NCBI GenBank assembly: GCA_041398565.1
Contig: JAWKUN010000002.1
Coordinates: 1-64,000, forward strand
Length of the DNA stretch: 64,000 nucleotides
Direction of reading: 5' to 3'
Origin: DATGPD01 sp041398565
GTDB taxonomy: Bacteria > Planctomycetota > UBA1135 > UBA2386
Shown: positions 8,698 to 17,485 of the stretch, piece after piece
How positions within the stretch are numbered: the first letter of the stretch is position 1
How the letters are laid out: every line of letters starts with the position of its first letter
Translations under genes and position numbers: made by a program
The notes under the pieces: model-generated
Seen by the model: only the letters and a program-made list of their open reading frames with translations
Databases searched by the model: none
What the model was told of the DNA's origin: nothing

Positions 8698-9498
8698 TCA
8701 CGCGACCGCCGAGCCGAGCAGCACGGTGTGGGGCAAGTGGTAGCTCCCGTCCCTGGCGAACGCCTGGGCGCTCCTGCGCGCGTCGGCCTCGATCTTCCGC
8801 TGGGTCTCTTCGGGCAACGCACCGATCCTGCCCCACGCGAAGAGGCCGCGGAGGACGGGGTCGAGGCTGTCGCAGACCCAGTCGAGCCGGTGCTGGGAGA
8901 GCTCGAAGTCGGCGAGGCCGGCTGCCTGCACGATCCGGGCGTAGACATCCCGGTCGGTGACTCCGAACAGCGGACCGCTCGGCAGCTCACCGATGTCGTG
9001 GTGTGCGGCCACGGCGCTGAAGAAGACACCGAGGCTGCTCTGTTCCTCCGGTGCTCCCCAGACCACGAAGGCGAAACGGCCACCGGGCTCGAGCACGCGC
9101 TTGATCTCCCGGCACACCCGGGTCGGGTCCGCCAGGTGGTGCACGACGAAGTTGGCGACGACCGCGTCGAAGGTGGCGTCCTGCGCGGGGATCCGTTCGG
9201 CGTTCGCTTCGGTGAACGCGAGCGTCGGGTGCGCGCGCCGGGCGACCTCGACCATCTCGGCGGAGAAGTCGATGCCGCGGACATCGGCGCCGCGTGCCGC
9301 CAGGGCACCGGCGATGTGTCCGGGACCCGAGCCGATCTCGAGCACCGAGCTTCCGGGCTCGATGCGGGCCGCGCCCACCAGCAAGGGCAGAGCCATGCCG
9401 GTCAGCTTGGCGAACGTGTCGAGGTAGCTGTCCGCGCAGCGCGTCCACGTTGCGCGCTCGAAGGCGGTGACGACGTCGGGGTCGATCTCGTCGTGCAT
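8698..9498 (-). CDS. SAM-dependent class I methyltransferase
   Basis: 266 residues. Motif I is VLEIGSGPGH (52-61), followed by an acidic residue at the end of strand 2 (VRGIDFSAEM) and the post-motif ANFVVHHLADP...REIKRVLEPGGRFAFVVWG typical of UbiE/COQ5 and Methyltransf_11 members. It starts at the ATG at 9498, preceded by GAGGAG. It begins 8 bases after the stop of the large secreted-protein gene, suggesting co-transcription, although no functional link is obvious. The substrate (quinone, lipid or small molecule) cannot be judged; no other menaquinone or ubiquinone gene is nearby. Confidence 0.85.
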   Translation of the reverse strand: MHDEIDPDVVTAFERATWTRCADSYLDTFAKLTGMALPLLVGAARIEPGSSVLEIGSGPGHIAGALAARGADVRGIDFSAEMVEVARRAHPTLAFTEANAERIPAQDATFDAVVANFVVHHLADPTRVCREIKRVLEPGGRFAFVVWGAPEEQSSLGVFFSAVAAHHDIGELPSGPLFGVTDRDVYARIVQAAGLADFELSQHRLDWVCDSLDPVLRGLFAWGRIGALPEETQRKIEADARRSAQAFARDGSYHLPHTVLLGSAVA

Positions 9499-9506
9499 GG
9501 GGCTCC

Positions 9507-11072
9507 TCACTGGATCTCGACTTCGATCGCGGTCGACAGGTGGGCCGCGATCAGCGGGCACGGTCCGCTGGCCCGAAGCGCGAGCCATTGCGCGTAGACT
9601 CTGCCGCCGATCAGGCCGGTCGAGTTCGGGATCGGCAGCCGTACCTCGCCCGCGCCGGTGCTGTCGACCGTGCCGTTCAGCAAGACGCCGACGAGCGGGT
9701 CGGGGACGAGCGTGCAAGCGGTGCACGCCATGTCGATGCGCCGCGGGCTCAATACGACGAGTGCATTGCCGGGCAGCGCCCCCTTGACTCGGAGCCGGAA
9801 CTCGCTGTTCCCGTGCCGGGAGCAGGCAGCGTACGCGGTGCCGCCGCCGCCGCATCCGCCGCCCAACTGACGGCTCGTTCCCACCTCGGGGGTGTACAGG
9901 CGACCTCGGATCGTCGTCCCGGACCCGCCGCCGATCTGACGCGTCCAAACGACGAGCGCCACCGCGGTGCTGGCGCCGGCCGCGCGCTCGGCGACCGAGG
10001 CGCACAGGTACCCGGCGTCGACGTTGTTGCTGTCGAGGCCGAATCGTTGTTCGCACAGGCGGCACGCGAACGGCTCGACGCTCCTGCCGTGCACGTCGCT
10101 CTGACTGACCGTGCCGTCGATGTAAGCGACGAGGTGCGAGCTACCGGTGAAGGCGACGGTCGGAAACCCCTCGTTGTCGTTGGCATCGGCTTCGATGGCC
10201 TGTTGGCCACCGACGTGTGTCGTTCCGGACGCGAAGTCGAAGGAGACCGCGCGCGCGAAGACGTCGCTGATGCCGGTGTTCGCCGGCTCCCGCTTCGTGT
10301 AGGCGACGACGAAGTTCTCGCCATCGCCATCGATGCCCCGGACCTCGCGTCCTTCCGGCCCCGACGGATCGATGCTGAAGGCGCCCCGCAGGACGCCGAG
10401 CTCCTTGGTGATGACCGTACCCAAGATGCGGGTCGAGGTCGCCGACGCTTCGCTCCAAGCGACGAGAAGGCGTCCCGACGGGCCGACGCTCTCGGTGATG
10501 CGCGCGTACGACGTACTCGCTGATCCGACGCGGATCGGCACCTGGGAGACGACCTGGAGCTGGAAGGTCGCGCTCACGTTCAGCTGCGCGCCGAGCACGA
10601 GCCGGTCGCTGCAGTAGACGACGAGGACATCGTCGTCGACCGTCGTCGCGTCGCCGGCGGCGTCCATCGACCACGCCGTGACCGACGACGCCAAGGTCAC
10701 CGTGCCGGACGTCAGGCCGCTGGCCGGATCGACGATGCGCGCCAGGATCGCGTCGCCGGACTGCCAGAGCACGACGAAGCGGTTGCGGAGGTTCAGGTCG
10801 ACGATGCGCGCGTTGTAGCCCGAGCCGACGTTGACCTCGTCGCCGACCAGGGTCCCGCTCGCCCGGAAGCGCTGGACCCGAAGCGTGCCGTCGGCGCGCC
10901 CGAAGACCACGCCGTAGACGTCGCGCGTGACGTCGTACGTGACGTCGCAGACCTGGGGGATGATCGTCGGACTGGACCGGATCGTGAACGCCGGGCCCAA
11001 CGACTGAGCGAGGATCGGGGAACTACAAGGGCCAGCGACCAGCGCGCCGGCCAGGAGGAGTCTGGAGAGCAT
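9507..11072 (-). CDS. Large secreted protein with propeller-like repeats
   Basis: 521 residues with a signal peptide (LLLAGALVAGPCSSPILAQ, cleavage near residue 23). The central 350 residues repeat a beta pattern such as R.VVLW...DAILAR and RLLVAWSEASA, and V.AY..R, consistent with a propeller of the kind that reports values over time. The last 110 residues, after a glycine-rich CGGGG stretch, contain four cysteines and the pattern GLIGGRVYAQWLAL, matching the C-terminal module of the kelch protein at 7089. No enzymatic motif was seen. The methyltransferase gene follows after 8 bases. Confidence 0.65.
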   Translation of the reverse strand: MLSRLLLAGALVAGPCSSPILAQSLGPAFTIRSSPTIIPQVCDVTYDVTRDVYGVVFGRADGTLRVQRFRASGTLVGDEVNVGSGYNARIVDLNLRNRFVVLWQSGDAILARIVDPASGLTSGTVTLASSVTAWSMDAAGDATTVDDDVLVVYCSDRLVLGAQLNVSATFQLQVVSQVPIRVGSASTSYARITESVGPSGRLLVAWSEASATSTRILGTVITKELGVLRGAFSIDPSGPEGREVRGIDGDGENFVVAYTKREPANTGISDVFARAVSFDFASGTTHVGGQQAIEADANDNEGFPTVAFTGSSHLVAYIDGTVSQSDVHGRSVEPFACRLCEQRFGLDSNNVDAGYLCASVAERAAGASTAVALVVWTRQIGGGSGTTIRGRLYTPEVGTSRQLGGGCGGGGTAYAACSRHGNSEFRLRVKGALPGNALVVLSPRRIDMACTACTLVPDPLVGVLLNGTVDSTGAGEVRLPIPNSTGLIGGRVYAQWLALRASGPCPLIAAHLSTAIEVEIQ

Positions 11073-11244
11073 GAGAACCCGTTCGGTGGAGAGTCTGTCG
11101 CGACCAAGAGCGACGTCGCCGGCCGCGTTCTCGCGGAATCCGCCGGGTCTTCTCGGCGTGCCGAGCGATCGCGGCAGGATGGCCCCGTCGGGCGGCGTTC
11201 GACGGGCCGCCCGCTGCGTGGGCGCCACGAGCACGGCCTTGTGC

Positions 11245-11829
11245 TCAGTCTCCGAGTGTCTCGGCGATCGCCGCGAGCGCGCGGCCGACCAGGCCACGCA
11301 CCGAGGCCTCCGTCCTGGCGAGGCGTTCGGCGACGGCGTCATAGGGCAAGCCGAGAAGCTTGACGTAGACGACGGCCTCGCGTTGCGCGTCCGGCAGCGC
11401 GTCGACCGCGGCTTCGAAGCGGGCGAGCTCCTCGCGTGCGCTTGCCACCCGGCTCGGCGTCGCCAGGCAAGCGTAGGCCTCGAGCAGGGCCCCGGCGTCG
11501 AGGGGATCGACGACGCGCTCGCGTGCGACGTCGCGCTGGGCGCGCCCATGGTGCTTCTGGCGGTCGAGGATCTTGCGGGTGGCGAGCAGCAGCAGCCAGT
11601 TGCGCAGCTCGCGCTCACCGCGGTAGTGGAACTCGCCGAGATCGGCCAGGGCTTCGCGGCACACCGACTGCACCAGGTCGTTCACCGACTCGCGCTCGGT
11701 CAGCACCTTGCCGGCGCGAAGCCGCACGAAGGCCTCGAGTGGCGCCATGTGTCGGGTCACGAGCTTGGCCACGGCGTCGCGGTCGCCGGCTCGCGCTGCC
11801 GCTACCGTGTCGTGCAGCCGATCGCTCAC
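11245..11829 (-). CDS. ECF RNA polymerase sigma factor
   Basis: 194 residues from the GTG at 11829. Region 2 (about 38-90) contains NDLVQSVCREALADLGEF and LRNWLLLLATRKILDRQKHH, which bind the -10 element and core polymerase. Region 4 (about 138-185) contains LPDAQREAVVYVKLLGL and AVAERLARTEASVRGLVGRAL, a helix-turn-helix for the -35 element. The GTG overlaps the TGA of the upstream kinase gene by 4 bases (GTGA), implying translational coupling. Planctomycetota often encode ECF factors with Ser/Thr kinases instead of anti-sigma factors, so this sigma may be phospho-regulated by its partner; that is inference. Confidence 0.88.
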   Translation of the reverse strand: MSDRLHDTVAAARAGDRDAVAKLVTRHMAPLEAFVRLRAGKVLTERESVNDLVQSVCREALADLGEFHYRGERELRNWLLLLATRKILDRQKHHGRAQRDVARERVVDPLDAGALLEAYACLATPSRVASAREELARFEAAVDALPDAQREAVVYVKLLGLPYDAVAERLARTEASVRGLVGRALAAIAETLGD

Positions 11830-14369
11830 CGGACCCGCCTCGGTGACCGGCGTTCGGCGAAGGAGTCCGACTCGAGCCGCTGCAAGGCCGGTGCGATGGC
11901 CGGCGACCTCTGTCGTGCGCCCATCCCGGCGTTGCGCCGGTGCCGATCGCGCGCCGCCTGCATCGAGGGCTGCTCGCCCAACGACGCCAACTCCGCATCG
12001 ATCGCCGCGAGCTCCGCCGGTGGTGGGTCGTCCGCCGCGCGCAGGGCGTGGCCGAGCAGGTCGAGGGCCCGCGCGAGCTGCGCGGTGAAGCGCGCGTCGA
12101 CGGAGTCGGCGGCACGCGCGCGGCGGTTGGCCGCGGCTGCCGACCGCGCGAGGTCGGCCACTTCGTCGACTCGATCCGGCTCGAGCGCCCAGCGATCCCA
12201 CAGCGACGCCGCCAGGTAGTAGGCCGGCTGCGCCGACTCGTGGGCGAGGATCGGGACGTTCGGGTAGTCCTCCAGCAGTGGCGCCCACAGTTCGATCGCT
12301 CTCCGCCAGCCGGTCTCTGCCTGCGCCTGGCGCCCACGATCGAGGTCGATCATCGCGCCGAACGTCAGCGCTATGCACACAGCGCGCCGCTTGTCGCGGC
12401 TCGGATCGCGATCGGCGATCGAGCTTGCCAATGCCAGCTCTTGCTGCGCATGAGCGTCGGCCGCGTCGAGGTCGCCCACAGCCGCGAAGTGCATGGCGTA
12501 GCGGTGGTGGGTCGCGGCCAGGGCTTGGAGGTGCTCGTCGTGGTCCGGCTCGAGTTCGGTCAGGTCCTCGCGGATCGCGAACGCCGCATCGAGGTGCTGG
12601 CGTTCTGCGCGCGCGTCGCCGGCGGCGGAGGCCTCTCCGGCGAGTCGGCCGTGCACACTGGCCAACAGACGCGCGTCGATCGTCCGCGCCGGCCGGCGCG
12701 CGCAGGCGCTGGCGAAGACCGCCAGCGCCGATCGGTAGTTGGCGAGCGCGAGGTCGCCCGACCCGGCCCGGCGTTGCGCGTCGGCGATGAGACGATAGGC
12801 CTTGCCGAGCACGGTCTCCGACTCCGCGCTGGCCAACCCGTCGTTGCGCAGACCCAGAGATCGGTCGCGGGCCGCCTCCGCCATGGCGAGCGCTTCGCGC
12901 CGCTGCCCCAGGTCGAACAGTCCGTTGGCGAGTTCGAAGGTCGCTGCTGCCACCCGGCGGCGCAGGTCGACGCTCGCGGAGTTGCGCGCGAGCAAGCGCT
13001 CGAGTGCGTCGAGTGCGTCCCTCCGGAACGCCACCTCGATCTCGATCGCGTGCGGCACGTCTTCGAGCCGGAGCCGCGACGCGCGCACGAGGAGCGTATC
13101 GACGGCGTCGAGCGCATCGGCGAAGTTCGCCGACGCCACCTGTCCCTGAGCGCGCGCTTCTCGGAGACCGATGCCGATGCCGCCCAGCGCCAGCAGCAGC
13201 CCGAGCAGGACCGCCGAGCCCAGCGCGGCGGCCACCCGGTGGCGGCTCAGCGCCTTGCGCAGCCGATACAGCGTGCTGGGCGGTGCCGCGCGCACGTCCT
13301 CGCCCCGCAGGTGGCGGCGGAGGTCGTCCGCAAGCTCTGCCACCGAGCCGTAGCGGCGCTCGCGGTCGGTCGTGAGCGCCTGGAGCACGATCCAATCGAG
13401 CTCGCCCGCGACCGAGCGCCGCGTGCTCGGCGCCACGCGGCTGCTCGGCGGTGCGGGATCGCACTCGCGCAACGCGCGTCTCAGCTCCTCGACACGCGGG
13501 CCGGGTGGCGACTGGATGGCGATGGGCAAGGTCCCCGTCAACAGCTCGTAGAGCACGACACCCAGCGACCAGACGTCGGTGCGCGAGTCGACGTCGGGGC
13601 ACTCGACGGCGCCGGCCTGCTCGGGGCTCATGTATTCGGGAGTGCCGAGCAGGCTTCCCTGCGCGGTCAGGGCCGTGCGGCCGGGGTCCGTCGAATCCAG
13701 CGCCTTGGCGATCCCGAAGTCGATCACCACCGGTTCGCCGTACCCGTCGACCTCGCGCACCAGGATGTTCGAGGGTTTGAGGTCGCGGTGGATCAAGCCT
13801 CGGCGATGGGCATGGGTGACGGCGTCGCATACGGGCAGCAGCAGTTCGACGCGCGCGCGGACGTCGAGTCGACGCTCGCGAGCGAAGGTGGTGATCGCGA
13901 CGCCGTCGATCAGTTCCATGGCGAAGAACGGCCGGCCGCCGGGCACCAGGCCGGCGTCGAAGATCTTGGCGATGTTGGGATGGTTGAGGGCCGCAAGCGC
14001 CCGACGCTCGGCCTCGAAGCGGGCGAGGACTTCTGCCGAGTCCATCCCCAGCTTGAGCACCTTCAGCGCTACCGGCCGGCGCACGGGCTCGAGCTGCTCG
14101 GCGCGCCAGACGCTGCCCATTCCGCCCGTGCCGAGGCGATGCTGCACCGCGTAGGCGCCGAAAGAACGCAGGTCGTCGACGGACTGCGGCTGCTGCCCGA
14201 GCAGTCCGAGTCGGCGCAGGCGCTGCAGGCGGCGGTGCACCGTCTTCTGCAGGTCGGGGTCGGCCGCGCAGACCGAGGCGGTCGGATCGGCTTCGCCTCG
14301 CTCGAGCGCGACCACGCACTCTGCGACGAGGCGCCGGACCCTGTTCGAGGTCACGGCGTCGCTACCCAT
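11826..14369 (-). CDS. Transmembrane Ser/Thr protein kinase with helical C-terminal domain
   Basis: 847 residues. Kinase domain about 73-370: glycine loop LGTGGMGSV (79-86), ATP-binding K103, catalytic loop HRDLKPSN (194-201), DFG (217-219), and APE-like SPE (248-250). Residues 1-65 are a helical leader common in sigma-linked planctomycete kinases. A single membrane helix lies near 376-400, followed by about 430 residues of TPR-like helices facing the periplasm. The last 40 residues differ in style and include an R2 repeat (11886-11929), so the repeat seems to have supplied the end of the protein. The gene overlaps the sigma gene by 4 bases. Targets are unknown. Confidence 0.9.
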   Translation of the reverse strand: MGSDAVTSNRVRRLVAECVVALERGEADPTASVCAADPDLQKTVHRRLQRLRRLGLLGQQPQSVDDLRSFGAYAVQHRLGTGGMGSVWRAEQLEPVRRPVALKVLKLGMDSAEVLARFEAERRALAALNHPNIAKIFDAGLVPGGRPFFAMELIDGVAITTFARERRLDVRARVELLLPVCDAVTHAHRRGLIHRDLKPSNILVREVDGYGEPVVIDFGIAKALDSTDPGRTALTAQGSLLGTPEYMSPEQAGAVECPDVDSRTDVWSLGVVLYELLTGTLPIAIQSPPGPRVEELRRALRECDPAPPSSRVAPSTRRSVAGELDWIVLQALTTDRERRYGSVAELADDLRRHLRGEDVRAAPPSTLYRLRKALSRHRVAAALGSAVLLGLLLALGGIGIGLREARAQGQVASANFADALDAVDTLLVRASRLRLEDVPHAIEIEVAFRRDALDALERLLARNSASVDLRRRVAAATFELANGLFDLGQRREALAMAEAARDRSLGLRNDGLASAESETVLGKAYRLIADAQRRAGSGDLALANYRSALAVFASACARRPARTIDARLLASVHGRLAGEASAAGDARAERQHLDAAFAIREDLTELEPDHDEHLQALAATHHRYAMHFAAVGDLDAADAHAQQELALASSIADRDPSRDKRRAVCIALTFGAMIDLDRGRQAQAETGWRRAIELWAPLLEDYPNVPILAHESAQPAYYLAASLWDRWALEPDRVDEVADLARSAAAANRRARAADSVDARFTAQLARALDLLGHALRAADDPPPAELAAIDAELASLGEQPSMQAARDRHRRNAGMGARQRSPAIAPALQRLESDSFAERRSPRRVR
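11886..11929 (-). repeat. R2 repeat, inside the kinase 3' end
   Basis: Read on the minus strand, this contains GCACGACAGAGGTCGCCGGC followed by CATCGCACCGGCCTTGCAGC. It matches copies at 16293, 57533 and 58815. It is translated as part of the last 40 residues of the kinase. Confidence 0.75.
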
Positions 14370-14509
14370 GCGGGGAGTCTAACGGTCCTCCGGGCGAAGC
14401 GCAGCCGGGGTCGCTCGCAGCTGCCGCCGCGGCTCGCACCGCCGAGGCGGCGCCTCGTCGCGGCGGCCTGCTCGGCGATGCGGCGAGCACGACCGTACTC
14501 CACCCGTCG

Positions 14510-16105
14510 CTACTTCACCGTCGCTCGGCGCGCCGCGGCCACCGCCGCGTCTGCCTGGAGCAGGCCCGCCCCGTAGACCACGTCGCGGCCCGGGTCGCCG
14601 AGGTCCTTGCAGGTGGCCTCCATGAGCGCCTTGATTCGCCAGGGGGTCAGCTCGCGGTTCGCCGACAGCATGAGTGCGGCGACGCCGGCAGCGTGCGGGC
14701 CGGCGAACGAGTTGCCCTGTGGGCCGACGACCAGACCCATGTCGGCCGATACCTCGGCGACGACCTTGGCCTGGCGGCCATTGCGCAGAGTCTTCCAGTG
14801 CCACACCGGCACGCCGGCGGCGCAACCGGTGACGTCGGGTTTCATGAGCGGCTGCTCCGGCGGATAGTCGGCGAAGAACGGCACGTCGTCCCACGTACAG
14901 GGCCCGCGGCTGCTGAAGGCGGGCACCCGCCCGGCCTCGTCGACGCCGGCCGCGGCGATCACGCAGGGAATGTCCTTGGGCAGCGCGATCTGCCGACCCT
15001 CGGGGGCGGTGCGGCCGAAGTTGCCCGCGCCGCCGACGGCGACGACGCCGCACGCTGCCAGGTGTTCGTGCGCGGTGCGGAACACGCCGCGGTACGAGCC
15101 CAGCTCGACCCGGATCCACATGTAGCTCATGGACAGGACGTCGGCGCCCATGCTCGCCGCGTACTCGTAGGCGCGCAGCGAGCCCATGCCGCGCAGCACC
15201 ATCAGACGGGCGCGGGGAGCCACGCCGGTCAGGGTGCGCGGTTCGCCGCCGGCGCGGCCGGCGATGATGCCGCCGCACATGGTGCCGTGCGACTGCGGTC
15301 CGTCGCCGACCACGTAGGGCGTGTCGCCACCGAAGTCCCAGCCCAGCAGGTCGTCGACGTAGCCGTTGCCGTCGTCGTCCTTGCCGTTCGCAGTCTCTTG
15401 GGGATTGCGCCACAGGGCGTCGAGCAACGCCGGCACCGGCAGCACGCCGGTGTCGAGCAGTGCCACGACGACGCCTTGGCCGAGCGCGCCCGCGTCCCAG
15501 GCCTTGTCGGCGCGGACGCGCTGCACGTTCCATGGCACGATCGTGCCCTCGCGCTCGAGCGCGTCGCTCTCCGCGGGGCGCGCGGCGAGGTGGGCCAGCG
15601 CGCGCGCTTGATCTTCGGCGCGTTGCTCGAGCCAGCGCCTGTCGCGCGCCCGCACGTGGTGTTGCCCATCGCCGGGCTCGGTCTGCCGGTGCACGAAGGC
15701 GACTTCCGGCAGCGCCGCCAGCGCCTGCACCGCGTCCTTGGTGGCCGCGGCGGCGAAGCCGTTGACGATCCAGAAGCGGGTGACGTCGCGTAGGTCGCCC
15801 TTGCCTTCCAGCTCAGCCACCGTGGCGGCGACCGCAGCGAAGCTGCGGTCGGCACGCTCGTGCAGGGTGGCGAGCGCTCGTTGGCGCAAGGCGCTGCGTG
15901 GCGTCGTCGCGTGCTCGTCGCAGTAGGCGGGGAACTCCCCACCGCGCGCGAACAGCTGATCCTTCATGCGCACGAAGATCGGCACCCGGCCCGGCGCGTC
16001 GAGCAAACCGGGGTCGGTCGGCGCCGTTTGGTCCTGTGGTGCCAGGAGAGCGAGCAGGACGAGGGCGAGCACACAGTGAGAATGCCGCTTCGGCCGTCTC
16101 GGCAC
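14510..16105 (-). CDS. Secreted subtilisin-family (S8) serine protease
   Basis: 531 residues from GTG 16105, with a hydrophobic signal (CVLALVLLALLAPQ). A propeptide-like region precedes the S8 domain. The catalytic triad is visible: aspartate in VVALLDTGV (about residue 218), histidine in SHGTMCGGIIAG (about 272), and serine in GNSFAGPHAAGVAALM (about 465). An Asp-rich segment, NGKDDDGNGYVDD, near 240 resembles a calcium loop. The oxyanion asparagine region reads GGAGNFGRT. It is probably an exported protease for nutrient or envelope protein turnover. No neighbour suggests a specific substrate. A shorter start 10 codons downstream is possible. Confidence 0.9.
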   Translation of the reverse strand: MPRRPKRHSHCVLALVLLALLAPQDQTAPTDPGLLDAPGRVPIFVRMKDQLFARGGEFPAYCDEHATTPRSALRQRALATLHERADRSFAAVAATVAELEGKGDLRDVTRFWIVNGFAAAATKDAVQALAALPEVAFVHRQTEPGDGQHHVRARDRRWLEQRAEDQARALAHLAARPAESDALEREGTIVPWNVQRVRADKAWDAGALGQGVVVALLDTGVLPVPALLDALWRNPQETANGKDDDGNGYVDDLLGWDFGGDTPYVVGDGPQSHGTMCGGIIAGRAGGEPRTLTGVAPRARLMVLRGMGSLRAYEYAASMGADVLSMSYMWIRVELGSYRGVFRTAHEHLAACGVVAVGGAGNFGRTAPEGRQIALPKDIPCVIAAAGVDEAGRVPAFSSRGPCTWDDVPFFADYPPEQPLMKPDVTGCAAGVPVWHWKTLRNGRQAKVVAEVSADMGLVVGPQGNSFAGPHAAGVAALMLSANRELTPWRIKALMEATCKDLGDPGRDVVYGAGLLQADAAVAAARRATVK

Positions 16106-16534
16106 GCGGGGGCCGCGCGAAAAAGACCACTGCAGGTGGGGGGCCCGCGCCGCCGCGGCGCGCGGCGAATCGGATGGCCGGCAAAGCCTCCGAATCGGGT
16201 GACCACCGCCAGACCGGCGACGTCGCCAGGGTGCGTCGGCCGGGCTGCAATGCGCGCGCATCGCGCGCGGTATGGCCGAGTCGGATCGTGTGATGACCGG
16301 ACGACAGAGGTCGCCGGCCGACAACGCTGCCTGCGGCTTCCCTCTGGTCGGCGCATCGCTTCGACGGCACCCTTGCCCTGCGCAAATCGCGGCTCGGGAG
16401 TTCCGCGCCAGCGGTTATCGTCTCGCCCCCTCAGGTCGCGCTGCCCGCCCGTCATTCGCCGCCGTGTCGTCCGTCCCGTATCCCCTGAGCGTTCCGGTGC
16501 TCGCCGTCGGGCGGCCGGGTGCCTGCCCGCCGCC
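16106..16534. other. Divergent intergenic region with repeat remnants
   Basis: About 430 bases between the protease (minus) and DUF58 (plus) genes. It holds an R2 copy at 16293-16327, followed near 16340 by a short piece (CCCTCTGGTCGGCGC) also present in R4. No convincing ORF. Promoters for both neighbouring genes must lie here but could not be assigned. Confidence 0.5.
16293..16327 (+). repeat. R2 repeat, partial copy
   Basis: GACCGGACGACAGAGGTCGC followed by CGGCC matches the left half of the R2 copy at 57533; similarity fades after about 35 bases. It lies in the intergenic region between the protease and DUF58 genes. Confidence 0.65.
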
Positions 16535-17485
16535 GTGATCCAGAGCGAAGTCCTCGCCCAGGTGCGGCGCATCCACGTGCGCACGAACCGCATGGTCACC
16601 GACGTGATGTCGGGAGGCTACACGTCCGTCTTCCGTGGGTCGGGCATCGAGTTCGACGAGGTGCGCGAGTTCACCGAAGGCGACGACATCCGCGCCGTCG
16701 ACTGGAACGTCACCGCGCGCATCGGCCGGCCACACGTCAAGAAGTACATGGAGGAGCGCGAGCTGACCGTGCTCTTCCTGCTGGACTTGTCGGGCTCGAC
16801 CGGGTTCGGGACGTCCCCGGGCCAGCGCGGCGAGCCGCCCACCGTGCGCAAGGCGGCGGCGACGTTCTGCGCCTGTCTGGCGCTGGCGGCGGCGCGCAAC
16901 AATGACAAGACGGGTCTCATCGCCTTCAGCGACCGCATCGAGGGCTACGTGCCCAGCAAGAAGGGCAAGGCGCACGTGCTGCGCATCATCCGCGAGGCGC
17001 TGGCGCTGGAGCCGCAAGGTCGTGGTACCGACTTGGTGTCGGCGCTCGAGCACGCCGGCCGCGTCCAGCGCAAGCGGGCGGTGGTGTTCGTCATCAGCGA
17101 TTTCTTGACCACGGCCGACATCGGGCCGGCGCTGCGCCTGCTGGCGCGCCGGCACGACGTCATCGCGGCGCAGATCATCGACAAGAGCACGCTCGACCTG
17201 CCTCGCGCTGGCCTCGTGCACGTCCGCGACCTCGAGACCGGGGCCAGCCGCTGGCTCGACTCCAGCAGTGCGCGCGTGCGGCAGGCGTGGGCGGCGCGCG
17301 CTGGCGAGCGGCAGGCGCAGCTCGCCGAGACGATGCGGCGCAGCGGCGTCGACCGCATGGAGATCGTGTTGCGCGGCGACTTGCCGGCGCACGCGCGCGT
17401 CGACGGCGGCTTCGTCGAGCGCGCCGTCGGCGACGCCATCGTGCGCTTCTTCCGCATGCGCGAGCTGCGCGGAGCGCGGCGATGA
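16535..17485 (+). CDS. DUF58 domain protein of the Bat locus
   Basis: 316 residues. The DUF58 signature is clear: residues 26-70 include SGGYTSVFRGSGIEFDEVRE and DDIRAVDWNVTARIGRPHVKK, and a VWA-like part begins with VLFLLDLSGST (near 86-96), with MIDAS-like DLSGS. The GTG at 16535 gives the standard N-terminus; a longer open frame upstream is arginine-rich and rejected. DUF58 proteins accompany MoxR ATPases and Bat VWA proteins and are thought to act in envelope-linked assembly or stress tolerance. It overlaps the next gene by 4 bases (ATGA), the first of several such overlaps in this operon. Confidence 0.9.
   Translation: MIQSEVLAQVRRIHVRTNRMVTDVMSGGYTSVFRGSGIEFDEVREFTEGDDIRAVDWNVTARIGRPHVKKYMEERELTVLFLLDLSGSTGFGTSPGQRGEPPTVRKAAATFCACLALAAARNNDKTGLIAFSDRIEGYVPSKKGKAHVLRIIREALALEPQGRGTDLVSALEHAGRVQRKRAVVFVISDFLTTADIGPALRLLARRHDVIAAQIIDKSTLDLPRAGLVHVRDLETGASRWLDSSSARVRQAWAARAGERQAQLAETMRRSGVDRMEIVLRGDLPAHARVDGGFVERAVGDAIVRFFRMRELRGARR

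Larger units (their letters stand above)
11245..14369 (-). other. Kinase-sigma operon
   Basis: The kinase gene at 11826-14369 and the ECF sigma gene at 11245-11829 share 4 bases (GTGA), kinase first. This suggests that the kinase and sigma factor are made in linked amounts. No anti-sigma gene is present nearby. Confidence 0.7.

Noticed and set aside
11940..14576. 878-codon open frame on the plus strand
   Set aside because: Exact antisense of the kinase gene, which has all kinase motifs; the product has no recognisable fold.
15860..16534. N-terminal extension of the DUF58 gene
   Set aside because: The upstream part is antisense to the protease and crosses an R2 repeat; GTG 16535 gives the family's normal start.
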